A model generated the notes under the pieces. The model had not been told where the DNA came from and did no database searches. It worked only from the letters and a program-made list of their open reading frames with translations. Shown in pieces: positions 34,942-42,640 of a stretch of DNA of 64,000 nt. This DNA is from Litoreibacter albidus. Its GTDB lineage: Bacteria; Pseudomonadota; Alphaproteobacteria; Rhodobacterales; Rhodobacteraceae. Within the stretch, counting starts at the first letter, position 1, and the number at the start of each line of letters is the position of its first letter. A program made the position numbers and the translations under genes. The stretch is from NCBI RefSeq assembly GCF_900107015.1, contig NZ_FNOI01000007.1, forward strand, positions 1 through 64,000. The letters are read 5' to 3'.

Positions 34942-35412
34942 CTAAGTTAAGATATGTGGGCTTGGTTCTTCGCCACACAAGAACGATTTCAGGCTGTTTT
35001 TGAAGAAGTGGTTCCAGCCATCAAGGCAAATCCCCCAACAGTTCAGTGTCGGCGTCAATCCATCATGTGTCATCTTAATCTCAGTCTTGTCTCCAACCGC
35101 TTTGAATTCCCAAATGATCTTTGTTCCTAGCCATTCTTGATCGATCTCTTCTGGTTGGCCTTCGACTTTATGATGCGCATCTGTGCAAATCATCTCGATT
35201 CGACCAGGTCTTTCGAAAGACGTGGCCTCAAAAGTCCAATACCCGTAATCGGGCGGGAAGCGCGCAGTCACTTTGTCACCAACGCCGCCTAGGCCACCTT
35301 CGACAGATCGGGTCCACCACTTGCCCATCTGTGTCGCAACAGCTTGAAAACAGGCTTCTTGAGGTGCAGATACTTGAATGATTTCTTCATAGTTTTTTGA
35401 CGGTTCGACCAT
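34942..35412 (-). CDS. SRPBCC (AHSA1/START-like) domain protein
   Basis: 156 residues. A single SRPBCC fold that forms a hydrophobic ligand pocket: YEEIIQVSAPQEACFQAVATQMGKWWT at the start, FTRKVGDKTEIKMTHDGL-like strand, and a final helix (GWNHFFKNSLKSFL). I chose the ATG at 35412 because GGAG sits 7 bases upstream; the ATG at 35424 overlaps that site. It diverges from an HxlR gene with a perfect palindrome between them, so it is the probable target. The ligand is unknown. Confidence 0.8.
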   Translation of the reverse strand: MVEPSKNYEEIIQVSAPQEACFQAVATQMGKWWTRSVEGGLGGVGDKVTARFPPDYGYWTFEATSFERPGRIEMICTDAHHKVEGQPEEIDQEWLGTKIIWEFKAVGDKTEIKMTHDGLTPTLNCWGICLDGWNHFFKNSLKSFLCGEEPSPHILT

Positions 35413-35480
35413 GCTAAGCTCCATTTTTCTGGTTTAATCTAGAATTACTCATCACACTCGGTTTGAAAAGTAGGCAGTAT

Positions 35481-35500
35481 TTTGATACTTAAGTATCAAA
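35481..35500. promoter_or_regulatory. Perfect 20-base palindrome, candidate HxlR operator
   Basis: TTTGATACTTAAGTATCAAA lies in the 97-base gap between SRPBCC and HxlR, 9 bases before the HxlR start. An extra GATACT half site follows at 35503. HxlR dimers recognise such AT-rich dyads. Confidence 0.7.
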
Positions 35501-35509
35501 AAGATACTA

Positions 35510-35842
35510 ATGGAGCTTCAATTGCACGACAAATCCAGTTCGAATCTTTGTCCCGCACCACTTGTCTTCGCGATGATCGGTGGAAAATGGAAGCTGTCGA
35601 TACTGCAGATACTCATCTTTGATGGAACAAAGAGGTTTGGAGAGCTTCGGAAAGCGATCCCTGAAATCACACAGACGATGCTTACAAAGCAACTACGGGA
35701 TCTTGAGCGCGATGGTCTTGTTAAAAGAAAAGTCTATGCCGAGGTGCCGCCAAAAGTAGAATATAGCGCCACTGAAGACAGCGTCGGACTAATGCCCGCA
35801 TTCAAGGAAATGCACTCATGGTGGGAAACACGAGAGCGTTAA
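35510..35842 (+). CDS. HxlR-family transcriptional regulator
   Basis: 110 residues, a single HxlR winged-helix domain: CPAPLVFAMIGGKWKLSILQIL, FGELRKAIPEITQTMLTKQLRDLERDGLVKRKVYAEVPPKVEYSATE. The N-terminal Cys in NLCPA is the position used for redox or electrophile sensing in some relatives. The ATG at 35510 has no ribosome site; a TTG at 35522 has GGAG 6 bases upstream and may be the real start. It probably controls itself and the divergent SRPBCC gene. Confidence 0.85.
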   Translation: MELQLHDKSSSNLCPAPLVFAMIGGKWKLSILQILIFDGTKRFGELRKAIPEITQTMLTKQLRDLERDGLVKRKVYAEVPPKVEYSATEDSVGLMPAFKEMHSWWETRER

Positions 35843-36066
35843 CCAAAGATCCCAAAAATGCAGCAACATCGCTACGAAATATGGTCGGAAATTGAAGACG
35901 CCCGACCGAAAGCAGACGTTGCCGAAGCAATCCTAAATGGCGGCTTTGTCCCGCTCTGCCGACCTTCATCCACCGAAAATGCTGCACGGTGGACGAATGG
36001 CCGGTCTGGTGAAGCTGCACCGCAGCGCTCGGCAATGAAGCGAACGGCCGGTCAGGGCCGCGAGTT
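35843..36066. repeat. Gene-free gap with dispersed-repeat copy
   Basis: Non-coding. It includes the 17-base core GTGAAGCTGCACCGCAG (36009-36025) also present at 17995-18011, and the GGCTTTGTCCCGCTCTGCCGACC-type sequence. Confidence 0.5.
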
Positions 36067-36195
36067 TCAGTGGTCCTGACCTCTGCGGATGTCTGGAGGG
36101 TCCGCACCCAATGATACGCCCTTCAAAGCACACTCGCCTTGTACATGCACCTTGATCTCTCCTTCCGTACAGCCCAGCGCACATTGAATTGGCAT
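36067..36195 (-). CDS. Possible 42-residue Cys-containing protein after SRAP
   Basis: An ATG at 36195 with AGGA 5 bases upstream opens a 42-residue frame starting MPIQCALGCTEGEIKVHVQG. The open frame extends upstream without stops to the SRAP stop, and its composition is protein-like. It follows the zinc-ribbon/SRAP genes on the same strand. No family is recognised, and it may be chance. Confidence 0.3.
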   Translation of the reverse strand: MPIQCALGCTEGEIKVHVQGECALKGVSLGADPPDIRRGQDH

Positions 36196-36283
36196 GTGAT
36201 CCTGACAATAAGGAGCCCCACCATCAAGCACGAAGAGGTTAGCGGGATGAAGGAGGGCTTGGTCTAACTGGTGATGCAGTGCC

Positions 36284-36955
36284 TCAGAGCATGTCAGCTT
36301 TCTCAGTCTCCCCAGACTTCAACACTTGCATACCTTCAGCTGGATATGGACGAAGCAAGCTTCCAGCATCCTCTATCGTGCCTTTCATCCATGGCTCATA
36401 GTCTTCCGGCGCAAGGATGACGGGCATACGTTCAGGGTGTACCGGCTTTACCAGCTCGTTTGCCGTGGTAGTTATCATGGTGAAACAGGGGCATTCTTGC
36501 GGACCTTCTGCCCCCTCGAACCGTGAAAGGGTCCACATCCCCGCAAAGGCGAACGGAGGGCGCTTCTCCTCGCCTGTGAGGCCAAACCAATAGTAAGTTG
36601 CAGGTTGCCGTCCCTTAGCCTCACAGAAAGCGGTGGCGGGGATTAAGCACCGACGCTCTTTAAAGCTGCTTCTCCATAAGCCAGATTTGAGCAGCTTATC
36701 ATCTCTTGCATTGTTCCATGCGGCGGGCTGCAGCGTCTTGCCTGTCTTTTTGCTGGTCTTGGTCGTCCTGAAGCCCCACGACAGGCTGACAAGCTCGTTC
36801 TCCCCTTCCGAGTTCAATCGGACCACATGCCCCTGATACTTCGGCCAAATTGCAGAAAGTGGCTCAGCATTCCCTAAGTGGACATTACTTGGAAGCACGT
36901 CGAACATTTGCCGCATGGCCTCAACGGCAGTGGTGTTTGAGTAAAGGTTGCACAT
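36284..36955 (-). CDS. yedK: SRAP protein (YedK/HMCES-like abasic-site protector)
   Basis: 223 residues. SRAP proteins crosslink their Cys2 to abasic sites in single-stranded DNA to shield them during replication. Visible are Met-Cys2 at the start (MCNLYSNTT), the WNNARDDKLLKSGLW block with the active-site Asn, the Glu in RCLIPATAFCEAKG, and the His in KPVHPERMPVIL. Size is normal for the family. It lies 3 bases after a zinc-ribbon gene, inside the tRNA-Ser element. Its presence there may serve element DNA passing through single-stranded stages. Confidence 0.9.
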   Translation of the reverse strand: MCNLYSNTTAVEAMRQMFDVLPSNVHLGNAEPLSAIWPKYQGHVVRLNSEGENELVSLSWGFRTTKTSKKTGKTLQPAAWNNARDDKLLKSGLWRSSFKERRCLIPATAFCEAKGRQPATYYWFGLTGEEKRPPFAFAGMWTLSRFEGAEGPQECPCFTMITTTANELVKPVHPERMPVILAPEDYEPWMKGTIEDAGSLLRPYPAEGMQVLKSGETEKADML

Positions 36956-36958
36956 TCG

Positions 36959-37201
36959 TTATGCCTTTTCGTCGCGCCACACCCATTTGACAACTTGGCG
37001 AACCGGACGGCGAACTGTCAAGTCGGTCAAGGTTGAGCTAGCCGGAACACACCATGTCACGTCAACCTCTCTAGTTTTGCAGCGAGAGCAAGGAAATGGC
37101 GGAACATGCAACTCGTGATCTGGCCCCAGCACTTGGACGAGGTCAGCCGCCCAGAAGTTAACGGTGCGGCGACAGAACGGACACCGGACAGTAATCAGCA
37201 T
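36959..37201 (-). CDS. Zinc-ribbon protein upstream of SRAP
   Basis: 80 residues from the ATG at 37201. Two Cys pairs (CPFCRR and CSRCKT) form a probable zinc ribbon of ~35 residues, and the C-terminus is basic (VRRPVRQVVKWVWRDEKA). It stops 3 bases before the SRAP start, so the two are co-expressed. The start could also be upstream at 37270. It is possibly a DNA-binding partner of SRAP. Confidence 0.6.
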   Translation of the reverse strand: MLITVRCPFCRRTVNFWAADLVQVLGPDHELHVPPFPCSRCKTREVDVTWCVPASSTLTDLTVRRPVRQVVKWVWRDEKA

Positions 37202-37509
37202 GCCTAGGCTGGCACCATGGCAGAGGCGCTGATTTTTAAACCTATTAGCAGAGGGGCGAGCGGCTGGCATGATAGGAACATACAGGGAACAAATATGGAA
37301 GCAAAGTCCACAGAACCATCCTCAACCTAATACTTGTCAGCCGATAGATACCCCAAGATCAAGAGCGAAGCGGTGAGATGGATAAGCCGAAGAACAGGCT
37401 CTAGGGACCCAACACCCATGAGCCGCGCGATAGCCCTTGAGGGGCACCAGTGGGGGCGTAAGTGCTCGAGGTGCGTGGACGCTCAAGAGCCTTATAAATA
37501 AGGGGTTTT

Positions 37510-37525
37510 AATTAAGTTCCACCAT
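37510..37525 (+). repeat. 16-base direct repeat, copy 1
   Basis: AATTAAGTTCCACCAT, identical to 37730-37745, start-to-start distance exactly 220 bases. Confidence 0.8.
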
Positions 37526-37602
37526 TAGAGCTAATGCCCCGCTGTTGCTATATAGTAGCTATAGGGCTGTAGCTTATGCTTCATCGTGTCTGGTAGCAGG
37601 GT

Positions 37603-37671
37603 GGGGAGGTATTAGCTTAGGCTAAGCTTAAGGGTGAGACCCATTGCCTAGCTTTGGGGTCTTACCTCCCC
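37603..37671. other. Nested hairpin with alternative pairing
   Basis: The outer stem GGGGAGGTA (37603-37611) pairs with TACCTCCCC (37663-37671). Inside, AGCTTAG/CTAAGCT (37614-37628) forms a tight hairpin. GGTGAGACCC (37633-37642) can pair with GGGTCTTACC (37657-37666), which competes with the outer stem for 4 bases. Confidence 0.5.
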
Positions 37672-37729
37672 CCGCCTCCAACCTTCATGCCTAGCTAGTG
37701 CTTTCATGCGCCGAACTAGGTAGCGGGCC

Positions 37730-37745
37730 AATTAAGTTCCACCAT
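37730..37745 (+). repeat. 16-base direct repeat, copy 2
   Basis: AATTAAGTTCCACCAT, identical to 37510-37525. Confidence 0.8.
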
Positions 37746-37933
37746 CAGGGAAGCTTAAGCTATTACCCTCCCTCCTCCCCCAAGGAGGAAGAAGACCTTA
37801 AGGGTAAAAGCTTATGCTATAGCTAAAGCTACTGACACTAAGTGGAATGAGGGTCTATATGCTGCGGGTCGGTTGAAGCTAGAGCCTGACGCAATACAAC
37901 TAAGCAATAGCTGGTACGCTACCTGTAGGGATG

Positions 37934-37967
37934 CCTCAGAAGTGATTTAGGGGTCAAATCTCTGAGG
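37934..37967. other. Hairpin in the gene-free region
   Basis: CCTCAGA pairs with TCTGAGG, and inside it GATTT pairs with AAATC around a 7-base AGGGGTC loop, with one 3-base bulge. Confidence 0.5.
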
Positions 37968-38443
37968 GCCTAATATAGGTACAGCGACTGGCTTTTTACC
38001 CCCGCCCCTACCCAGCGCCCCTACAGTGGGCAGTGCTTCTCTTTGGTGAAAGGGCATCAAGTCCACTCGGACTGCGTCTGTCTGACGCTCTCAGCGGCTC
38101 TCCGCAGCGGTTGCGTTGATATCAAGCGAGAGCGAAGCCTGAGCCGCCACCATCAAAACTATAGCTCGGACCGCAGGCCAGCCGAAGCCGCCCTATAGGG
38201 GGGGCTTAGCTGGATCGACTGCTGCCAGATACGACCCTTCTCCATTGCCCGTTTGGTTGGGTGGCATCGCCGCCACGAGACCCATTCTAAAAGCTTCATA
38301 CCCTTAGCAAGTTGAGGGTGTTCCGCTAGGCTATACCCCAAGAGAACACACCTGCTGTACAGATTGATTGTACTTTTAGGGTTGATTTATGTGTTTTGTT
38401 ACACCAGACACAAAGGGTCTAGAGGCAAAAGGAACACTTAAGT

Positions 38444-38992
38444 ATGGCGATTTATGGTTACGCACGGGTATCAACAACAGACCAAGACCTGACAATACAA
38501 CGCAAGGCGCTTGATGCGGCGGGGTGTGAGATCATTAGGGAAGAGAAGGTTAGCGGGACAAGCAGGCAGGGTCGCGTTGAACTGAAGACCCTGCTTGAGT
38601 TCCTAAGGGATGGCGACACATTGGTGGTCACGCGACTTGATCGCCTTGCACGGTCAATGGATGATCTATCCAGCATTGCTCGTGAGCTTCACAGTAAGGG
38701 GGTGGCGCTTAAGGCGACAGAGCAGCCTGTGGATACTGGAACAGCAGCAGGCAAAGCGTTCTTTCAAATGCTTGGGGTCTTTGCAGAGTTCGAGACCAAC
38801 TTGCGCAAGGAAAGGCAGCTAGAGGGCATAGCGAAGGCGAAGGCTGACGGGGTCTATAAGGGGCGCAAGGCGTCTATCGATGTGAACGAGGTGAAGCGAA
38901 TGAGGAACGAAGAGGGGAAGGGTGCGACCGAGATAGCAAGAGCGCTAGGGATTGCCAGAACATCAGTTTACCGATTGCTTGAGAGCTCTTGA
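38444..38992 (+). CDS. Serine recombinase (resolvase/invertase, Hin/Pin type)
   Basis: 182 residues, full length for the small resolvase group. The catalytic domain is MAIYGYARVSTTDQDLTIQRKALDAAGC with nucleophile Ser10, then the RLDRLARSMDDL arginine motif and GKAFFQMLGVFAEFETNLRKERQ helix. The C-terminal HTH (~142-180) is GATEIARALGIARTSVYRLLE. AAGGA lies upstream of the ATG. It may resolve or invert DNA within the integrative element; the adjoining gene-free region is the natural place for its sites. Confidence 0.9.
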   Translation: MAIYGYARVSTTDQDLTIQRKALDAAGCEIIREEKVSGTSRQGRVELKTLLEFLRDGDTLVVTRLDRLARSMDDLSSIARELHSKGVALKATEQPVDTGTAAGKAFFQMLGVFAEFETNLRKERQLEGIAKAKADGVYKGRKASIDVNEVKRMRNEEGKGATEIARALGIARTSVYRLLESS

Positions 38993-39100
38993 TTTCTGTG
39001 CGCTTTACTATTTGTTCTTGTCGCGAGACTGTCAGGTTTAGTTCAATCTCGATACAAAGCTAATGGGGAGGCAGTCTCCCCCTTCAACGAGGAATACTTC

Positions 39101-39271
39101 ATGCTCAATAACATCGGCCTTCCTGGGCTGTTTCTCATTTTCATTGCTTTAGTAGTGATATTACCCATCGGGCTCATTGTGAGTTCAAACAAGCGCAAGG
39201 CTGCTGAGAGAAAGCGTATGGCCGACGCGCTTGAGGCAATTGCAAAGTCCAAGAAAGACGACGAACTTTAA
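39101..39271 (+). CDS. Small single-span membrane protein (56 aa)
   Basis: The ATG at 39101 has GAGGA 7 bases upstream. The protein starts MLNNIGLPGLFLIFIALVV with one membrane helix (~6-27), followed by a strongly charged tail (NKRKAAERKRMADALEAIAKSKKDDEL) that could form an amphipathic helix. The GLPGLFLI start recalls TatA-like or other small IM proteins with a short helix and cytosolic amphipathic tail, but the TatA FGP-K hinge is absent. It converges with the integrase gene, 27 bases apart. Function unknown. Confidence 0.65.
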   Translation: MLNNIGLPGLFLIFIALVVILPIGLIVSSNKRKAAERKRMADALEAIAKSKKDDEL

Positions 39272-39298
39272 CGCGATCAGCCGCGATTTGGCTGTCTA

Positions 39299-40744
39299 CT
39301 AATACCCCCTAAGGTAACCCATTCTCTCCAGCTCGTCCCACACGCTCTGCTGTGCCTTCTCCAACTGCTCCTCACGCAACCCATGATCGTAGACGGAAGA
39401 CGAGGTGCGTGGGCCTGCCCAGCCGCCAAGGTCATTGATAGCCGCTTCATCAACGCCAGCACGACGCGCAACGGTTCGCCAAGTGTGGCGCGTGGAGTGA
39501 AGCGCCAAACGTCCATCTGTCTCCTTGCCTAATACCTTTCGCCGAAAGCGAGTGAACCACTGTGAGACCGCTGCAGCCTTACCAGAGGCTGGCCTTACGG
39601 GCCATTCGGGGAAAACCCTACCTGACTTCCCATGCGTTTCCACACGGGCCTGCAGCAGCTCTCTAGCGCTACCTACAACTGGGATAAAACGGGAGGCGTT
39701 CTTGGTCTTGCCATCTAGCAGATCGAAGCCTGACCGATCTTTTCTTACTTGGCTGCTAGCAATCATCGCAAGCTCGTCGGCGCGGCAGCCTGTAGCTATT
39801 GCAAGGCGGATCAAATCACCCTCCTTGGTGCCCCGCTCTGTTTTTCCCAACAGCTTACTAAACTCCTTGGGCTGGTAATCCTGCCTGACCTGCTCACGCT
39901 GGCTGGAGCTGCGGCTGATACCGCGCTTAAAGACCCAAGGGTTATTATAGTCGGCTGGCAGGTGGTCATTCTCGTCGGCCCAAACCCAAAGCATCTTCAA
40001 CAAGTTGATGTTCTTGGATATGGTTTGTGGAGACAGGCCTTGAGGACTGCGCCCATGACGAATGGAAGGCAGGTATTCATCGCGAAAGCGACGGGCAAGC
40101 TGTGGAGTTACATCTTCCAAGCAAGCAGTCTCCGCATCGTCCTCAAGGAAGGCACGAAGATGCTTCATCGCCGTATCAAGGCTCATGACGGTTGTGCGCT
40201 TTAATGGGTTGTAGTCGTAGGGGTTACCAACACGGCGGGCCTCTACATACTGCGAATGAGCGAACACAAGTGGATACCCAGCGCCCGTAGCGACACGGGC
40301 GAACCTCTTTATCTGGTCATGCGGAATGCCTCTAGCCGAAGCCTGCTCAACCTTGTCGCCCAACACGAATTCGACCCCAACATTGAATGGGTCTCCATCC
40401 TCTTGAGCCTTTATGTTTGCAGCCTCCACTTGATCACGCCAATCCACGGCAGAAGCCAGAGAGAACGCCTCCCGCTCACCAAGGCTATTCTGAAGCTTGC
40501 GAATATCACCCAGCGCGATGTCACGGAGCTTACGAGCTTCTGGAAGCCGACGCGTCCCAAGACCTCGTTTTATCTCTTTAGCTAGAGGCTTTCCGTCCCA
40601 CGGATTGGGAACACCAACCAAGTTAGGCGGTGTCACCATTCTGAATACCCAACTCCTACCGGAGCCGCGAGGTTGAACGAGGTAGTGCATGTCCTCTTTC
40701 TCGGCCTTTTTGTGGTCCATTATGGACAACAAGCCTTTGGACAT
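39299..40744 (-). CDS. Tyrosine integrase of the tRNA-Ser element
   Basis: 481 residues. The N-terminal domain (YLVQPRGSGRSWVFRMVTPPNLVG...RGLGTRRLPEARKLRD) is of the DUF6538-like type common in alphaproteobacterial integrases. Then follow a SAM-like core-binding domain and a catalytic domain with Arg in ATGCRADELAMI, HxxR in LHSTRHTWRT, and Tyr in SSVYDHGLREEQ. The gene starts 40 bases from the tRNA 3' end, the usual place for the enzyme that recognises that att site. Confidence 0.9.
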   Translation of the reverse strand: MSKGLLSIMDHKKAEKEDMHYLVQPRGSGRSWVFRMVTPPNLVGVPNPWDGKPLAKEIKRGLGTRRLPEARKLRDIALGDIRKLQNSLGEREAFSLASAVDWRDQVEAANIKAQEDGDPFNVGVEFVLGDKVEQASARGIPHDQIKRFARVATGAGYPLVFAHSQYVEARRVGNPYDYNPLKRTTVMSLDTAMKHLRAFLEDDAETACLEDVTPQLARRFRDEYLPSIRHGRSPQGLSPQTISKNINLLKMLWVWADENDHLPADYNNPWVFKRGISRSSSQREQVRQDYQPKEFSKLLGKTERGTKEGDLIRLAIATGCRADELAMIASSQVRKDRSGFDLLDGKTKNASRFIPVVGSARELLQARVETHGKSGRVFPEWPVRPASGKAAAVSQWFTRFRRKVLGKETDGRLALHSTRHTWRTVARRAGVDEAAINDLGGWAGPRTSSSVYDHGLREEQLEKAQQSVWDELERMGYLRGY

Positions 40745-40783
40745 CGCTCTAAAAACCTCACAATAACAGCACGTTAGGGGTGG

Positions 40784-40873
40784 TGGCGGAGACGAAGGGA
40801 TTCGAACCCTCGAGACCCTTCCGGGCCTACTCCCTTAGCAGGGGAGCGCCTTCGACCACTCGGCCACGTCTCC
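40784..40873 (-). tRNA. tRNA-Ser(GCT)
   Basis: Read on the minus strand: acceptor GGAGACG pairs with CGTCTCC, G discriminator and encoded CCA (ending at 40784). The D-arm is GGCCGAGTGG; the anticodon loop CTGCTAA gives anticodon GCT; a long variable arm (GCCCGGAAGGGTC region) and T-loop GGGTTCGAATCCC are present. The 90-nt length fits a class II tRNA. Its last 18 bases are the att core, so insertion keeps the gene intact. Confidence 0.95.
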
Positions 40874-40944
40874 GCCGACCCGTTTAGCGATAGCTGTGCG
40901 GGGCGGCAACCTAAAATAGCATGCCTGTTGAAATTCCCTCAAAC

Positions 40945-41589
40945 TTACGGGAGGCGCGCGTCTTTTCTGATCACTTGCTGGGTGTTTACAACCTCAAAGC
41001 TGGCCCCGAGCAAGGCGCGGTCACCGGGAACAAAGTACTGCTTCATTTCCAGATGCGCGGGCGCCATCGTCACTGGCGTTTTCGCCTTGTCGCGCATGGC
41101 GCTGTCAGGGCTTACCGAGCCAGTGGCGGGCTTGCCCTTACCAACCCACGCTTTCATCGTGGTTTTCAGCCGTGCACGCCCCACGTAGCCGCAGTCGTGC
41201 CATTCCTTCGGAATGACCAGCAACGCCTGCGCCGCGCGGGCCAGAGAGATGTCATGCGCCTCGGCCCACTCGCAGACCTTCAAGAAGTTGTCGTAGTCAA
41301 GCCACCAGCCACCTGCCATGGATGATCCTGCGCCGTAGACGTTTTTGGACGCTGTTCCGAAGAACCGGAAGTAGGAGCCCGGCCGCAACTTGACCTCTTG
41401 CGGCGCGAACATGCCACCGTTGTGCACGATCGCGCCATCCACATCCTTGGCGTAGTCCAGTTGGTATCCGTCTGGTGAACCGGTCAGCCCCGTGGGGCGC
41501 ATGCCTTGCGCGATGGCCTTCCAGAAGCCGTATCCGGCCCCCTCAAAGCAGTGGAAATTATTGTCGGGGCGCGTTTTGGGACCTGCCAT
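40945..41589 (-). CDS. Conserved hypothetical protein next to tRNA-Ser
   Basis: 214 residues, not recognised. It is a soluble protein with features such as NFHCFEGAGYGFWKAI, EVKLRPGSYFRFFG, GGWWLDYDNFLKVCEWAEAHDISLARAAQALLVIPKEWHDCG and a variable tail. The regular composition and its position outside the att site suggest a native chromosomal gene. No catalytic motif can be assigned. Confidence 0.6.
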   Translation of the reverse strand: MAGPKTRPDNNFHCFEGAGYGFWKAIAQGMRPTGLTGSPDGYQLDYAKDVDGAIVHNGGMFAPQEVKLRPGSYFRFFGTASKNVYGAGSSMAGGWWLDYDNFLKVCEWAEAHDISLARAAQALLVIPKEWHDCGYVGRARLKTTMKAWVGKGKPATGSVSPDSAMRDKAKTPVTMAPAHLEMKQYFVPGDRALLGASFEVVNTQQVIRKDARLP

Positions 41590-41857
41590 GGGGGGAGAAC
41601 CTTTGCCAATTTGGAATCACTGAAATCAATAGCGATATACTGACACAATCGGTGCAAAACAAAACAGATTTTAGTCTGCGGGTGGAAGGTCAGATGGCCT
41701 AGCTTTAGTGGCTTCGGCCGGCCCAGAATGGGTAGCCGGACTTTCGCGGTATCGACAACTCTGTGCCCAACTGGAGCCTAGAGCAGGCGTTGATAGCTGT
41801 TCAAAACCGCGCGTCCCTTCGCAGCCCGGCGCGTCGCTTCAGAGCCCAAGTCCGTGT

Positions 41858-42640
41858 TTATGCCTCATACGGTTGGCCGTCAGTTTGCGCAGGCGAATGT
41901 TTGTTCACCTCCGTTTCGCCGAATGATGACAGCGCCGAGATAAGGCTCTCGCGCAGGGGGGCGAGGTGGCGATTACCCAAGACGATAGCGTCGGAGACCT
42001 CTGGCGCATCGTGTGCGACTAGCGCGATGGCCTCCGACATGAGTTCGGAGCTGCGGGTGCAGATTCTGGGATGCTCGCCCAATGTTGCAAAAGCATGTGC
42101 GAGAAGGTGGGTGAGGCCCTGCGACCTTGCGGTTTGACGATCATGTTCTTCGGGTGTGGTGACGATGATACCAAACCCCAGACGCTGTCGCAGGAACGCC
42201 GCAAGACGCCGCCAACGCGTGCCCCTGATCGGGCAGAGCACAATCTGGCTGTCGGCTGTACCCTTCATTGCACTCTGCGGCCCAAACATTGGGTGGCTCG
42301 CGAGAATTTCGACGTGCGCGGGTAGATGCGAGCGCATAAGGCGCGCTGGTTCTTCCTTAATTGAGCAAACATCTATTACCAATTGGCCTTCGCGCAAATG
42401 GGGGGCGATGTCCAAAAGGCACTGTTCGAGAGATTGAGCGGGAACGGCCAGAACCACAACGTCGGCATGGACGTCGCTCACATCCCTTATGATGCTGAAG
42501 CCGAGCTCGGAGGCGGCTTGGCGAGCGTCGCATGACTTATCAAACACCGAGACATGCGCGTGGGGTGCAAGAAGGGCCGCGGCGAGCTTTCCAAAGGCGC
42601 CAAAGCCGAAGATGGTTATCGTGAGTGGTGTGGAGAACAT
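41858..42640 (-). CDS. Prephenate/arogenate dehydrogenase-like protein (TyrA family)
   Basis: 260 residues. NAD(P)-dependent oxidative decarboxylation in tyrosine synthesis is expected. The Rossmann start is ITIFGFGAFGKLAAALLAPHA. Then VVVLAVPAQSLEQCL, the catalytic His in ILASHPMFGPQS, and the helical dimerisation domain with HDRQTARSQGLTHLLAHAF follow. It is shorter than bacterial bifunctional TyrA and lacks a regulatory domain. It stands alone between gaps. Substrate preference (prephenate or arogenate) is not decidable. Confidence 0.8.
   Translation of the reverse strand: MFSTPLTITIFGFGAFGKLAAALLAPHAHVSVFDKSCDARQAASELGFSIIRDVSDVHADVVVLAVPAQSLEQCLLDIAPHLREGQLVIDVCSIKEEPARLMRSHLPAHVEILASHPMFGPQSAMKGTADSQIVLCPIRGTRWRRLAAFLRQRLGFGIIVTTPEEHDRQTARSQGLTHLLAHAFATLGEHPRICTRSSELMSEAIALVAHDAPEVSDAIVLGNRHLAPLRESLISALSSFGETEVNKHSPAQTDGQPYEA

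Larger units (their letters stand above)
37202..38443. other. 1.2-kb structured gene-free region in the integrative element
   Basis: No open frame of note. It has an unusual wording: repeated TAGCTTA/AAGCTTAAGC-type words, a 16-base direct repeat 220 bases apart, and several inverted repeats, two of which are mutually exclusive. Candidates are a structured RNA, a transfer or replication origin, or a recombination site array. The side nearest the serine recombinase gene (38350-38443) should hold its promoter. Confidence 0.5.
33204..40801. mobile_element. Integrative element in tRNA-Ser(GCT)
   Basis: Framed by 18-base direct repeats, the right one being the tRNA 3' end. The integrase gene (39299-40744) is beside the tRNA, and a serine recombinase lies further in. 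Cargo: glyoxalase-like protein, SRPBCC/HxlR pair, SRAP with zinc-ribbon partner, a 1.2-kb structured gene-free region and a small membrane protein. No conjugation or phage structural genes are present, so it would depend on other elements for transfer. Confidence 0.75.

Noticed and set aside
37202..38443. CRISPR array or group II intron as explanation of the structured region
   Set aside because: Only one pair of exact repeats, no regular spacer pattern and no reverse-transcriptase or maturase frame.
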